64,000 nucleotides of DNA from Azohydromonas aeria (lineage in GTDB: Bacteria; Pseudomonadota; Gammaproteobacteria; Burkholderiales; Burkholderiaceae_C). Positions 39,764-49,243 of the stretch are shown one piece after another; positions within the stretch are counted from its first letter, which is position 1, and each line of letters starts with the position of its first letter. The stretch lies in NCBI RefSeq assembly GCF_009760915.1, contig NZ_VIDQ01000007.1, positions 81,701-145,700 on the forward strand. The letters run 5' to 3'. The notes under the pieces were generated by a model. It was not told the DNA's origin, made no database searches, and saw nothing but the letters and a program-made list of their open reading frames with translations. Both the position numbers and the translations under genes were made by a program.

Positions 39764-40576
39764 TCAGGCCACGGCGTGGCAGCCGGCGTCCACGTAGATG
39801 GTCTGGCCGGTCATGCCGCTGGCGGCGTCGCTGCACAGGAACGTGGTGAGCTGCGCGATCTCGTCGAGCGTCACCAGCCGGCCCAGCGGGGCCTTGGCGA
39901 TGGAGTGGGCCACCAGCTCGTCGAAGCCGGCGATGCCCGAGGCGGCGCGGGTGTGGATCGGGCCGGGCGAGACGGCGTGCACGCGGATGCCCTGCGGGCC
40001 CAGCTCCAGCGCCATGTAGCGCACCAGCGATTCCAGCGCGGCCTTGACCGGGCCCATCAGGCCGTAGTGCGGCACGGCCTCGTCGGCGCCCAGGTAGGTC
40101 ATGGTGACGATGGCGCCGCCGTCGGCCATGTGCGGCGCGCACAGCTTGGCCAGCTCGGCCAGCGAGTGGCACGACACTTCCATGGCGCGGGCGAAGCCGG
40201 TGGAGGAGCTGTCCACCACGCGGCCGTGCAGGTCCTCCAGCGGGGCCCAGGCGATGGAGTGGACGATGAAGTCGAGCTTGCCCAGCTTCTGCACCGCGAA
40301 GTCCACCAGCGCCTGCAGCTCGCCCGGCTGCTCGACGTTGCAGGGCTTGAGCGGGATGCCCGCCGGCTCGGTCAGGGGTGCGACGAAGCGCACGGCCTTC
40401 TCGTTGAGGCAGGAGGCGACGACGTCGGCCCCTTGCAGCTTGGCCAGCTCGGCGCAGCCCCAGGCGATGCTGTGCTCGTTGGCCACGCCCACGACGAGGC
40501 CCTTCTTGCCGGCCAGGCCCATGCGGGAGAGGCGGTCGGCGATGCGGGCGGTGACGGTGTTGACGGCTTGGTCCAT
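39764..40576 (-). CDS. fabI: Enoyl-ACP reductase FabI
   Basis: 270 residues from ATG 40576. An NADH-dependent SDR that carries out the last reduction of fatty-acid elongation. Shows the FabI-type N-terminus KKGLVVGVANEHSIAWGCAELAK, DFIVHSIAWAP, and the active-site YxxxxxxK as YGLMGPVKAALES; GIRVHAVSPGPIHTRAASGI is typical of the family. First gene of the unit with maoC-pta and ackA, about 50 bp ahead of the next start; a palindrome ATCAATTGAT (39733-39742) lies in that gap. Confidence 0.92.
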   Translation of the reverse strand: MDQAVNTVTARIADRLSRMGLAGKKGLVVGVANEHSIAWGCAELAKLQGADVVASCLNEKAVRFVAPLTEPAGIPLKPCNVEQPGELQALVDFAVQKLGKLDFIVHSIAWAPLEDLHGRVVDSSSTGFARAMEVSCHSLAELAKLCAPHMADGGAIVTMTYLGADEAVPHYGLMGPVKAALESLVRYMALELGPQGIRVHAVSPGPIHTRAASGIAGFDELVAHSIAKAPLGRLVTLDEIAQLTTFLCSDAASGMTGQTIYVDAGCHAVA

Positions 40577-40700
40577 GGTGTTTCCTCTTTCGTTCGTTTC
40601 GGTGCTTCCACGCGGAAGCGGTGTCGGTCGGGGACGCTGCGGTGGGGTCATGCCGGCAGCGTCGCGCCGGTGTGTGATCGGTTGATGAATGTCCCGGGGG

Positions 40701-41114
40701 CTACAGCGCCATGCCGGGCGGTGTCTTGTTGAAGCCCTTGCGTTGCAGCTGGTCGCCTGCGGCCTGCAGCAGGTGCTGCGTCGCCGGGGCGCCGACCGTG
40801 CCGGCCAGGCGGCTGCACAGTTGCCAGCGCAACACCAGCAGCGCGCGCAGCTCGTCCCACAGGTGACTGGCTCGCCGCTCGGGGCCGCGGTAGTTCAGGC
40901 CGCTGCCTTCCTGGCGCCGCTCCACCGCCACCGGCGGCGTGGGCGGGCGCTGCAGGATGCGCTCCACGTCGGCCGCCGTCTCCAGCGGCGCGCGCAGCGC
41001 CAGCGCCAGCTGCGCGATGCGCGCCTGCAGCGCGCCGAGCTCGGCTTCGAGACGGTGCGCCCGGTCGGTGTCCGGCCGCGCGCCCAGCAGGGCGGTGTGG
41101 GCCTCAGTCCGCAT
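40701..41114 (-). CDS. Small hypothetical protein overlapping phaC
   Basis: 137 residues; its start overlaps the last 11 bp of phaC, so it is almost certainly co-translated. It is charged, has a heptad-like N-terminal segment (RLEAELGALQARIAQLALAL, about 21-40) and the short motif NYRGPERRASHLWDELRALL. No membrane segment. The location suggests a granule-associated or synthase-associated helper, but I recognise no phasin or PhaR/PhaE motif. Confidence 0.7.
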   Translation of the reverse strand: MRTEAHTALLGARPDTDRAHRLEAELGALQARIAQLALALRAPLETAADVERILQRPPTPPVAVERRQEGSGLNYRGPERRASHLWDELRALLVLRWQLCSRLAGTVGAPATQHLLQAAGDQLQRKGFNKTPPGMAL

Positions 41115-42999
41115 GGCGCACGTGCACGTACCGGCCCGGGGCGTCCTCGATCGCCTGCTCGGCCGGGATGGCCTGCGCGGCCACGCGCTCGCCGGAGCGC
41201 TCGGCCAGCCACGCGCTCCACGCCTCCCACCACGAGCCCTCGCGCGCGGGCGCGCTGTTCACGTAGTCCTCGGGCGTGGCGTAGGCCTGGCCGCGCCGGC
41301 GCTCGGCGATCTGGTAGCCGCGGCGCGGGCGCCCCGGCTCGGAGACGATGCCCGCGTTGTGCCCGCCGCTGGCCAGCACGAAGGTGGTGTCGGTGTCGGT
41401 CAGCAGGTGGATCTTGTAGACCGACTTCCACGGCGCCACGTGGTCGCGCGCGGTACCGACCACGAACAGCGGCATGTGCAGGTCCGACAGCGCCACGGCG
41501 GCGTCGCCCACGCGGTAGCGGCCCGTGGCCAGCGCGTTGTTCAGGTACAGCGACTGCAGGTACTCCGAGTGCATGCGCTCGGGCAGCCGCGTGGCGTCGG
41601 CGTTCCAGCTCATCAGGTCCATGGGCTTGTCGTCCTGGCCCAGCGCGTAGCGGCGCAGGTTGCGCGACCAGATCAGGTCGCGCGAGCCCATGAGCTGGAA
41701 CGAGCCGCTCATCTGCTTGCCGCTGAGGTAGCCCGTGCGCGCCATCTCCTCGCGCAGCGTGCGCAGCTGGTCGTCGTCGATGAACACGCCCAGCTCGCCC
41801 GGCTCGGTGAAGTCGGTGAGCGTGGTCAGCAGCGTGACGCTGGCCAGCTCGGGCAGGTCCGTCGCGGTGTCGGTGTGGCGGCGGTGCGGCTGCGCGTCGC
41901 CGCGCGCCTTCGCGCCGGCCAGTGCCGCCGCGACGATCGAGAGGAACGTGCCGCCCAGGCAGTAGCCGGCCGCGTGCAGCTTCGTGGCGCCGCTGGTGCG
42001 GCCCACGGCGGCCATGGCGTCCATCACGCCCGAGTGCAGGTAGTCGCGCAGGCCCAGGTCGCGGTCGGCGGCCTCGGGGTTGCGCCAGGAGATGATGTAG
42101 ACCGTGTGCCCCTGGCCCACCAGGTAGCGCACCATGGAGTTCCCGGGCGAGAGGTCCAGGATGTAGTACTTCATGATGCAGCTGGGCACGATCAGCACCG
42201 GCTCCGGATGCACCGTGGCGGTGGTGGGCTCGTAGCGGATCAGCTCGATGAGGTGGTTGCGGTACACCACCTTGCCCGGCGTCACGGCCACGTCGCGGCC
42301 CACGGCGAAGGGCAGCGGCTGCAGCGCCGCGGCGGCGTCGGCCGCGTCGCCCTTCGTGGCTTGCTGCGCCAGGTCCTGCGCCAGCAGCTGCAGGCCCTTG
42401 ACGAAGTTCTGGCCGCCCGTCTCGCGCGCGGCCTGCGCCACCAGCGGGTTGGTGGCGGCGAAGTTCGAGGGCGACAGCGCGTCCAGCGCCTGACGCGTGA
42501 AGAAGCTCACCAGCTGCGCGTGGTGGCGCGACACGCCGTCCACCTGCACCGCCTGCTCCCACCAGGCGCAGGCGGCCTTGTACTGGTCCTTGAACACGGC
42601 GTAGGGCCACTGCGCCCAGGCCGGGTCGCGGAAGCGGTCGTCGCTCTCGGGGCGTGCGGGCGTGCCCGGTTGCGCCGGCAACGCCGCGGCGGCGCCGCGC
42701 GCGGCCTCCTGCGCCAGCGTGGCCAGGCGGCCCGGCGAGGCGGCCAGGTGCAGCGCCCAGTCGGCCCAGGCCAGCGTCAGGCTGATCGGCGACAGGCCCA
42801 TGGCGGCACGCGACAACAGCGCGTGCGCGGCCTGGTCCAGGTGCTGCGCGGCCGGCAGCTCGGTGGCCGCGGCGCGCGGTGCCGGCAGGGCGGCGGCAAC
42901 GGGCGCGGGGCGCGTGGCCGGCGCGGTCGCGGCCACGGCGGCCTGCGTCGCGGCGCCGGCCGCCGGAGATTCTTCAAGCATCGTTCGCTGTTTGGACAT
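41104..42999 (-). CDS. phaC: Class I polyhydroxyalkanoate synthase PhaC
   Basis: 631 residues from ATG 42999. Polymerises (R)-3-hydroxyacyl-CoA into PHA. Residues 1-115 are Ala/Pro-rich and variable. The alpha/beta-hydrolase core has YYILDLSPGNSMVRYLVGQGHTVYIISWRNP (in part YYILDLSPGNSMV and GHTVYIISWRNP), the lipase-like box GYCLGG with catalytic Cys347, Asp in VGTARDHVAPW and His in ASGGHNAGIV. No phaA/phaB genes follow; an overlapping 137-residue gene does instead. An FNR-type box lies about 250 bp upstream. Confidence 0.95.
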   Translation of the reverse strand: MSKQRTMLEESPAAGAATQAAVAATAPATRPAPVAAALPAPRAAATELPAAQHLDQAAHALLSRAAMGLSPISLTLAWADWALHLAASPGRLATLAQEAARGAAAALPAQPGTPARPESDDRFRDPAWAQWPYAVFKDQYKAACAWWEQAVQVDGVSRHHAQLVSFFTRQALDALSPSNFAATNPLVAQAARETGGQNFVKGLQLLAQDLAQQATKGDAADAAAALQPLPFAVGRDVAVTPGKVVYRNHLIELIRYEPTTATVHPEPVLIVPSCIMKYYILDLSPGNSMVRYLVGQGHTVYIISWRNPEAADRDLGLRDYLHSGVMDAMAAVGRTSGATKLHAAGYCLGGTFLSIVAAALAGAKARGDAQPHRRHTDTATDLPELASVTLLTTLTDFTEPGELGVFIDDDQLRTLREEMARTGYLSGKQMSGSFQLMGSRDLIWSRNLRRYALGQDDKPMDLMSWNADATRLPERMHSEYLQSLYLNNALATGRYRVGDAAVALSDLHMPLFVVGTARDHVAPWKSVYKIHLLTDTDTTFVLASGGHNAGIVSEPGRPRRGYQIAERRRGQAYATPEDYVNSAPAREGSWWEAWSAWLAERSGERVAAQAIPAEQAIEDAPGRYVHVRHAD

Positions 43000-43465
43000 G
43001 AGAGTTCAGCGGGAAACCGTTGATTCGTGACTGTCGATAGCCGTGACTATGAATTGATGGCAGGACTGTGAATAAAGCAACTGGACCGGAAAACCGGCCT
43101 TTTCTCCAGCCGGCGACAAATAGTTGGCAGTCTGTCGCCGTCAGTTCCGTGCAAGCCAGGATGAGGTTTCAGGCCGTATCGGTGGCGCATATCGTGATGT
43201 TGATCACGAAAATGGCTGCATGCTGCCCCGCAGCAATGTGCGGCTTGACGCAAGTCAACCCGAAGGCTGTTTATTTTCCACAGGCGCCCGGGTCGGGCCG
43301 GCAGGAATATCGGCCGTGGCTGAAATTCATGTCCGATATCCAGCTCATCACCGGATTGTGAATTGCGCATCAAATTTGATTCCGGGCAAACCCTAAATGC
43401 CTCCTGGCGGACGTTCGGCGGCTCGGGCTCGCGGCTTGCGGCATGAGGCTTGCACTCTGCAGCCC
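43000..43465. other. Intergenic region between phaC and a divergent MFS gene
   Basis: About 465 bp and AT-richer than its surroundings. It contains the FNR-type box at 43245-43258 and a perfect 12-bp palindrome ATCAAATTTGAT at 43369-43380. It should carry both divergent promoters. I see no convincing gene here. Confidence 0.5.
43245..43258. promoter_or_regulatory. FNR/ANR-type box
   Basis: TTGACGCAAGTCAA has perfect TTGAC-N4-GTCAA symmetry, a form of CRP/FNR-family site seen in betaproteobacteria. It lies 246 bp from the phaC start and 208 bp from the MFS start. Either gene could be oxygen-regulated through it; position relative to a start site is unknown. Confidence 0.5.
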
Positions 43466-45022
43466 ATGCCGCCTGCCCTGGACCCGCCCCGCTCACCGCC
43501 ATCGCCTGCCCTGGACCCGCCCCGCTCACCGCCATCGCCTGCCCTGGAGCCTGCCGCCGACGCTGGAGCGCCGCCCCGGGCGGCCGTGCTGGCGCTGTTC
43601 GGCGCGGTGATGCTGCCGATGTTCCTGGCGGCGGTGGACCAGACGCTGCTGGCCACGGCCACGCCGCGCATCGCGGCGGACTTCCAGGACCTGGGCGACA
43701 GCGCCTGGATCGCCGTGGGTTACCTCATCGCCGCCACCGTGATGGCGCCGGTATACGGGCGGCTGGGCGACCGCTTCGGGCGGCGCAACGTGCTGTTCGG
43801 CGCGCTGGTGCTGTTCGCGCTGGGATCGATGGCCTGCGGCCTGGCGCGTGGCATGGGCGAGCTGATCGCGGCGCGGGTGCTGCAGGGCCTGGGCGGCGGT
43901 GGGCTGATGGTGATGTCGCAGGCGCTCATCGGCGAGCTGGTGCCGCCGCGCCTGCGCCCGCGCTACCAGGCGTACTTTGCCGCCGTGTTCACGGCTTCGA
44001 GCGTGGGCGGTCCCGTCATCGGCGGCCTGGTGGTGCACCACGCCGACTGGCGCTGGCTGTTCTGGGCCAACGTGCCGCTGTGCGCGCTGGCCGCGTGGCG
44101 CGTGCTGCGGCTGCCGCGCCAGAAGGCGCCGCCAGCGCTGCGCGGCGCGCCCATGGACTTCGCGGGGCTGCTGCTGTTCGTGCTCACCGCCGTGGCGGCG
44201 CTGCTGTGGTTCAGCCTGGCGGGGCGGCGCTTCCCGTGGCTGTCGGCACCGAGCCTGGGACTGGTCGCGCTTGCGCTGGCCGCGGGCGCGCTGCTGCTGC
44301 GCCAGCAGCGCCGCCACGCGTCGCCCTTCCTGCCGCTGGAGCTGCTGCGGCTGCCGGGCGTGGGCTGGATCTGCGGCACGGTGATCGTGTTCGCGTCGAG
44401 CATGTTCGCGCTGGTGTTCCTGCTGCCGATCCAGCTGCAGCTGGCCCATGGCGCCAACGCCGCCGATGCCGGGCTGCAGATGCTGCCGCTGACGCTGGGC
44501 CTGGTGGTCGGCTCGACCATCAACGGCCGCATCACCGCGCGCACCGCGCTGCCCACGCGCACGCCGCCCTGGGGTTTGACATTGGCCGCGCTGGCGCTGG
44601 GCGTGCTGGCGCTGGCGCCGCCGTCGCCGCGATTGATCATGGTGGCCGCTGCGGTGGTGGGGCTGGGCTTCGGCACCGTCATGCCGGGTGCGCAGCTGGC
44701 CACGCAGGTGCTGGCCGGTCAGGCGCGGCTGGGCGCCGCGGCGGGGCTGCTGTCGCTCACGCGCTCACTGGGGGCCTCGCTGGGCACGGCGGCCTTCGGC
44801 GGGCTGGCCTTCGTGCTGCTGCACGTCACACCGGGCGGCGAGGGTGCGGCGTCGGCGTCGGGCGGCTTGTCGGTGGACCTGCCGCCCGAGGCGCTGACGC
44901 GCGCCTTCCACGTGGTGTACGGCGTGCTGGCGCTGTTCGTGGCGCTGGGCGCGTGGATCGCCTCGCGGGTGCCGCCGGTGCACCTGGAGGACGGCGCGCG
45001 GCTGGAGGCGGGCGGGGAGTGA
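43466..45022 (+). CDS. EmrB/QacA-type (DHA2) MFS drug efflux transporter
   Basis: 518 residues from ATG 43466; an in-frame ATG at 43397 would add 23 residues. Fourteen hydrophobic segments are expected. Motif D1 is seen as MFLAAVDQTLLATATPRIAADF, preceded by a Pro-rich cytoplasmic tail. YGRLGDRFGRRNVLF is motif A, RVLQGLGGGGLMVMSQALI motif B, and SSVGGPVIGGLVVHHADWRWLFWANVP (in part) motif C and the next loop. It probably exports drugs by proton antiport. The N-terminal tail contains a 33-bp tandem repeat. Confidence 0.92.
   Translation: MPPALDPPRSPPSPALDPPRSPPSPALEPAADAGAPPRAAVLALFGAVMLPMFLAAVDQTLLATATPRIAADFQDLGDSAWIAVGYLIAATVMAPVYGRLGDRFGRRNVLFGALVLFALGSMACGLARGMGELIAARVLQGLGGGGLMVMSQALIGELVPPRLRPRYQAYFAAVFTASSVGGPVIGGLVVHHADWRWLFWANVPLCALAAWRVLRLPRQKAPPALRGAPMDFAGLLLFVLTAVAALLWFSLAGRRFPWLSAPSLGLVALALAAGALLLRQQRRHASPFLPLELLRLPGVGWICGTVIVFASSMFALVFLLPIQLQLAHGANAADAGLQMLPLTLGLVVGSTINGRITARTALPTRTPPWGLTLAALALGVLALAPPSPRLIMVAAAVVGLGFGTVMPGAQLATQVLAGQARLGAAAGLLSLTRSLGASLGTAAFGGLAFVLLHVTPGGEGAASASGGLSVDLPPEALTRAFHVVYGVLALFVALGAWIASRVPPVHLEDGARLEAGGE
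43472..43548 (+). repeat. 33-bp in-frame tandem repeat in the MFS N-terminus
   Basis: Two identical 33-bp units (43472-43504 and 43505-43537) and a partial third (43538-43548) encode PALDPPRSPPS twice, then PALEP. Being a multiple of three, copy changes would keep the frame and only alter the length of the cytoplasmic N-terminal tail. Confidence 0.85.
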
Positions 45023-45040
45023 GGCCGCCCGCTCAAGCCC

Positions 45041-46300
45041 TCACAGCCGCGCCAGCATCTCCTGCGTCACCAGCGTGATGCCCTGCGCGGTGCGTTCGAA
45101 GCGCTGGGCGTCCAGGGCCGGGTCCTCGCCGATGACCATGCCGTCGGGCACGGTGCAGCCGCGGTCGATGACGACGCGGTTCAGGCGCACGTCGCGGCCC
45201 AGGCGCACGTAGGGCAGCAGCACGCTGCGCTCGGCCTGCGCGCCCGTGTCCAGGCGCACGCTGGAGAACAGCACCGAGCGCGTCACGCGCCCGGCCACGA
45301 TGCAGCCGCCCGACACCAGCGAGTCCGTGGCGCTGCCGCAGTTCGGGCGCCCGTCGCCGATGAACTTGGCCGGCGGCAGCTGCGGCTGGAAGGTCAGGAT
45401 CGGCCAGCGCTGGTCGTAGAGGTCGAGCAGCGGGCGCGCGGCGGTGAGGTCGATGTTGGCGTCCCAGTAGGCGTCGATGGTACCCACGTCGCGCCAGTAG
45501 GGCTCGCCGCCGCCGCCGACCACGCCGCTGCGGCCGAAGGGGTGCGCCATGACCACGCCCTCGCGCACCGCGCGCGGCAGGATGTCGTGGCCGAAGTCGT
45601 GGCCCGAGCTCTCGTCCTGCACGTCGGTCGCCAGCGCGCGGAACAGGTACTCGCGGTTGAAGATGTAGATGCCCATGCTCGCCAGCGCGGTGTTGGGCTG
45701 CCCCGGCATGGGCGGCGGGTCGGCCGGCTTCTCGACGAAGTCGGTGACGCGCCAGGACGTGTCCACCGCCATCACGCCGAAGCCGCTGGCGTCGGCGCGC
45801 GGCACCTCGATGCAGCCCACCGTGCACTCGGCGCCGCTGGCGACGTGGTCGGCCAGCATCAGCGCGTAGTTCATGCGGTAGACATGGTCGCCGGCCAGGA
45901 CGACGACGTAGTCGGGCCGGTAGCTGTCGATGATGTCCTCGTTCTGCCACACCGCGTCGGCCGTGCCGCGGTACCAGTTCTCCTCGTCGATGCGCTGCTG
46001 CGCCGGCAGCAGATCCACGAACTCGTTCATCTCGGCCTTCAGGAAGGCCCAGCCGCGCTGCAGGTGGCGCAGCAGCGAGTGCGACTTGTACTGGGTGATG
46101 ACGCCGATGCGGCGGATGCCGGAGTTCAGGCAGTTGGACAGCGCGAAGTCGATGATGCGGAACTTGCCCCCGAAATAGACCGCCGGCTTGGCGCGCCGGT
46201 CGGTGAGCTGCTTGAGCCGCGTGCCGCGCCCACCGGCGAGCACCAGCGCCACCGTGCGCTTGGGCAATTCGAGTGTCCGGGCAAGTTCGTTCACCGCCAT
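45041..46300 (-). CDS. glgC: Glucose-1-phosphate adenylyltransferase GlgC (second, orphan copy)
   Basis: 419 residues from ATG 46300 (AAGGGG upstream). Same motifs as the operon copy: [15 protein letters not shown] near 20-34, [33 protein letters not shown] and [13 protein letters not shown], with a normal C-terminal beta-helix region. It differs most in the last third and has [20 protein letters not shown] in place of the operon copy's [14 protein letters not shown] segment. No other glycogen gene is adjacent, so it may have different allosteric control or be expressed separately. Confidence 0.95.
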   Translation of the reverse strand: MAVNELARTLELPKRTVALVLAGGRGTRLKQLTDRRAKPAVYFGGKFRIIDFALSNCLNSGIRRIGVITQYKSHSLLRHLQRGWAFLKAEMNEFVDLLPAQQRIDEENWYRGTADAVWQNEDIIDSYRPDYVVVLAGDHVYRMNYALMLADHVASGAECTVGCIEVPRADASGFGVMAVDTSWRVTDFVEKPADPPPMPGQPNTALASMGIYIFNREYLFRALATDVQDESSGHDFGHDILPRAVREGVVMAHPFGRSGVVGGGGEPYWRDVGTIDAYWDANIDLTAARPLLDLYDQRWPILTFQPQLPPAKFIGDGRPNCGSATDSLVSGGCIVAGRVTRSVLFSSVRLDTGAQAERSVLLPYVRLGRDVRLNRVVIDRGCTVPDGMVIGEDPALDAQRFERTAQGITLVTQEMLARL

Positions 46301-46546
46301 GTCATCCCCTTTTTTGAATAGGCGGTTGCAAACGGCAATCGATGTGCCTCTTGCCCCCGGGAGGAGCCCGCAACCGGCACCGGCCCGGACGGCCGGGAAT
46401 GCAAAAGCCGCATCTATCGTTCCGCAGAAATTATCAAATGGACCGTTTGGCGTGCGGCGCCAATACTGGCTCCAACACGACGGCACGGGGCTGCCTCCTC
46501 ATCCCGAGGACGGCGGCGGACCCAAGTGACCGCCCCTGGAGACAAC

Positions 46547-47518
46547 ATGCTGCTCGACCGCCGCCACCTGCTGGCCGCCGCGCTGGCCGCCGCCTGCGCG
46601 CCCGCCGCCTTCGCCCAGGCGTACCCCACCAAGGCCATCAAGCTGATCGTGCCGTTCCCGCCGGGCGGGGGCACCGACATCATTGCCCGCGAGGTGGCGC
46701 AGAAGGTGTCCACCACCACGGGCTGGAACTTCGTCGTCGACAACCGCCCGGGCGCGGGCGGCAACCTGGGCGTGGACGCCACGGCCAAGTCGCCGGCCGA
46801 TGGCTACACGCTGGTGCTGGGCCAGACCAGCAACCTGGCCATCAACCCTTCGCTGTACGCGAAGCTGCCCTATGACCCGGTCAAGGACCTGGCGCCCATC
46901 ACGACGGTGGCCACGGCGCCGCTGGCCATCGTGGTGTCGGCCACCTCGCCCTACAAGACGCTGGCCGACCTGGTCAGCGCCGCCAAGGCCAAGCCCGGCA
47001 GCGTGAATTTCGCCTCGCCGGGCAACGGCACCGTGGCGCACCTGACGGGCGACCTGTTCCAGAAGGCCGCGGGCGTGCGCTTCCAGCACATTCCCTACAA
47101 GGGCGCCAACCAGGCGCTCAACGACGTGATCGGCGGCCAGGTGGACATGTACATGTCCTCGGTGACCTCGGTGCTGCAGCAAATCCGCAACGGCAAGTTG
47201 CGCCCGCTGGCCGTGACCTCGGCCAAGCGCGTGGGCGACCTGCCGCAGACGCCCACCATCGCCGAGGCCGGCTACAAGGGCTTCGACGCCTCGACCTGGT
47301 TCGGCCTGCTGGCGCCGGCCGGCACGCCCAAGGACGTCGTCGCGCGGCTCAACACCGAGTTCAACAAGGCGCTGCAGCAGCCCGACCTGCGCAAGCGCCT
47401 GGCCGAGGAGGGCGCCGAGGTCGGCGGCGGCACGGCCGAGCAGTTCGCCGCGCTGATCCGCGACGAGATCCAGCGCTGGGGCAAGGTCGTCAAGGACTCG
47501 GGCACCAAGCCCGACTGA
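46547..47518 (+). CDS. Bug/TctC-family periplasmic binding protein
   Basis: 323 residues; ATG 46547 has GGAGA 5 nt upstream (an earlier GTG-type start at 46526 is less likely). Signal peptide ends AAFAQA. Motifs: YPTKAIKLIVPFPPGGGTD, VDNRPGAGGNLGVDA, ADGYTLVLGQ, FQHIPYKGANQALNDVIGG and LPQTPTIAEAGYKG. First gene of the 46.5-53.1 kb catabolic cluster, followed by an RraA-like aldolase and a hydroxyacid dehydrogenase; probably brings in the substrate for them. Confidence 0.93.
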   Translation: MLLDRRHLLAAALAAACAPAAFAQAYPTKAIKLIVPFPPGGGTDIIAREVAQKVSTTTGWNFVVDNRPGAGGNLGVDATAKSPADGYTLVLGQTSNLAINPSLYAKLPYDPVKDLAPITTVATAPLAIVVSATSPYKTLADLVSAAKAKPGSVNFASPGNGTVAHLTGDLFQKAAGVRFQHIPYKGANQALNDVIGGQVDMYMSSVTSVLQQIRNGKLRPLAVTSAKRVGDLPQTPTIAEAGYKGFDASTWFGLLAPAGTPKDVVARLNTEFNKALQQPDLRKRLAEEGAEVGGGTAEQFAALIRDEIQRWGKVVKDSGTKPD

Positions 47519-47606
47519 GCACGGCGGCCCGGTGCCGCCCCTGCCGATTTCGTTTCAAGCGCATCCACCCGATCCATCGATCCCACCGCATTCCCTGGAG
47601 ATTTCC

Positions 47607-48305
47607 ATGAGCCAAGCCGCCGCATTGCCCGACGTGATCCGTGACGTCGAGCGCCTGTCCGCCGACGTCGTCAAGCAGGCGTCCGAATTTCCCTCCTCCA
47701 TCCTGGCCGACGTGGCCGGCCGCCGCGGCGCGCTGCACGGCCGCATCCAGCCGCTGAGCCCGTCCATGCGCTTCGCCGGCACCGCCATCACCGTGGAGGT
47801 GCGCCCGGGCGACAACCTCATGATCCACGCCGCCATGGCCGTCGCCCAGCCCGGCGACGTGATCATCGTGGACGGCAAGGGCGACCTCTCCAGCGCGCTC
47901 ATGGGCGAGATCATGTCCCAGCAGTGCGTGGCGCTGGGCATCGCCGCCGTCGTCATCGACGGCGCCGTGCGCGACAGCGAGGCCATCCGCGCGCTGGGCT
48001 TCCCGATGTTCGCCGCCGGCCTGAACCCGAACGGCCCGACCAAGAACATCGCCGGCCGACTGAACCACCCCATTTCCATCGGTGGCGTCACGGTGCACCC
48101 GGGCGACCTGGTGGTGGGGGACGCCGACGGCGTGACCGTGGTCGAGCGCGCCAAGGCCGCCTCGCTGATCCCGCTGGCCGCCGAGAAGGTGGAGGCCGAA
48201 ACCAAGCGCATCCAGGGCATCAAGAGCCGCCAGGCGCTGCGCCCGGCCTGGCTCGACGGCGCGCTGCGCGCCGCCGGCGTGCTCAAGGACGGGGAGACGC
48301 TGTGA
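47607..48305 (+). CDS. RraA-like family protein (HMG/CHA aldolase type)
   Basis: 232 residues from ATG 47607 (GGAGA upstream). The fold is that of RraA / 4-hydroxy-4-methyl-2-oxoglutarate aldolases. SILADVAGRRGALHGRIQPL, GDVIIVDGKGDLSSALMGEIM (GxxxxxE active-site loop) and GIAAVVIDGAVRDSEAIR (Arg/Asp pair for oxaloacetate-like ligands and Mg2+) are conserved. In a catabolic cluster it is more likely an aldolase than an RNase E regulator. Its stop overlaps the next start by one base. Confidence 0.88.
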   Translation: MSQAAALPDVIRDVERLSADVVKQASEFPSSILADVAGRRGALHGRIQPLSPSMRFAGTAITVEVRPGDNLMIHAAMAVAQPGDVIIVDGKGDLSSALMGEIMSQQCVALGIAAVVIDGAVRDSEAIRALGFPMFAAGLNPNGPTKNIAGRLNHPISIGGVTVHPGDLVVGDADGVTVVERAKAASLIPLAAEKVEAETKRIQGIKSRQALRPAWLDGALRAAGVLKDGETL

Positions 48306-49228
48306 TGAGCGCGAAAAAGCCCGTCTTCATCGTCACCGGCGCGGACCTGGCGACCCAGGCGCTGGCGCTGCTGGGCGACTACGAGGTGGTCTACGCCGGC
48401 AAGACGCCGACCGAGGATGACCTGATCGCCCTGTGCCGCCAGCACGACCCCGTGGCGATCATCGTGCGCTACGGCAAGGTCAATGGCGCCGTCATGGACG
48501 CCGCACCGTCGCTCAAGGTCATCTCCAAGCACGGCAGCGGCACCGACACCATCGACAAGGCGGCCGCCGCGCAGCGCGGCATCCAGGTCAAGGCCGCGGT
48601 GGGCGCCAACGCCGCGGCGGTGGCCGAGCACGCGCTGGCGCTGCTGCTGGCCTGCGCCAAGTCGGTGGTGCAACTCGACGAGCGCATGCATGCCGGCCAC
48701 TGGGACAAGGCCACGCACAAGAGCCTGGAGCTGGCCGGGCGCACCGTGGGCCTGGTCGGCCTGGGCGCCATCGGGCTGCGCTTCGCGCGCATGGCCCACG
48801 CCATGGACATGCGCGTCATCGGCTTCGACCCCTACGCCAGGGACCTGCCGGACTACGTGCAGAGCGTGGACCTGGAGACGATCTGGCGCGAGTCCGACGC
48901 CATCTCGCTGCACTGCCCGCTGACCGCCGACAACGCGAAACTGCTCAACGCGCGGACGCTGGCGCAGTGCAAGCCCGGCGTGATCGTGGTCAACACCGCG
49001 CGCGGCGGCCTCATCGACGAGGGCGCGCTGCTCGAAGCGGTCCGCAGCGGGCAGGTCCGCAGCGCGGGCCTGGACAGCTTCGCGGTCGAGCCCATGACGG
49101 CGCCGCATCCCTTCCATGGCGAGAAGCGCATCACGCTGAGCCCGCACATCGGCGGCGTGACCAGCGACGCCTACGTGAACATGGGCGTGGCGGCGGCGCA
49201 GAACGCGCTGGCCATGCTCGCAAGCTGA
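48305..49228 (+). CDS. D-2-hydroxyacid dehydrogenase (NAD-dependent)
   Basis: 307 residues from ATG 48305, sharing one base with the upstream TGA. Catalytic domain: VKAAVGANAAAVAEHALALLLA near 98-119. Rossmann domain: TVGLVGLGAIGLRFARMAHAM near 147-167 (GxGxxG). The catalytic triad is Arg in VVNTARGGLIDEGALL, Glu in FAVEPM and His in LSPHIGGVT. It resembles SerA/hydroxypyruvate reductase-like enzymes. With the RraA-type aldolase it may reduce or oxidise the 2-oxo acid product. Confidence 0.92.
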   Translation: MSAKKPVFIVTGADLATQALALLGDYEVVYAGKTPTEDDLIALCRQHDPVAIIVRYGKVNGAVMDAAPSLKVISKHGSGTDTIDKAAAAQRGIQVKAAVGANAAAVAEHALALLLACAKSVVQLDERMHAGHWDKATHKSLELAGRTVGLVGLGAIGLRFARMAHAMDMRVIGFDPYARDLPDYVQSVDLETIWRESDAISLHCPLTADNAKLLNARTLAQCKPGVIVVNTARGGLIDEGALLEAVRSGQVRSAGLDSFAVEPMTAPHPFHGEKRITLSPHIGGVTSDAYVNMGVAAAQNALAMLAS

Positions 49229-49243
49229 CCAGTTGCCCAGCCG

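Noticed and set aside
43068..43361. 97-residue forward ORF between phaC and the MFS gene
   Set aside because: No family resemblance, composition typical of non-coding DNA, and it runs through the FNR box and divergent promoter region.
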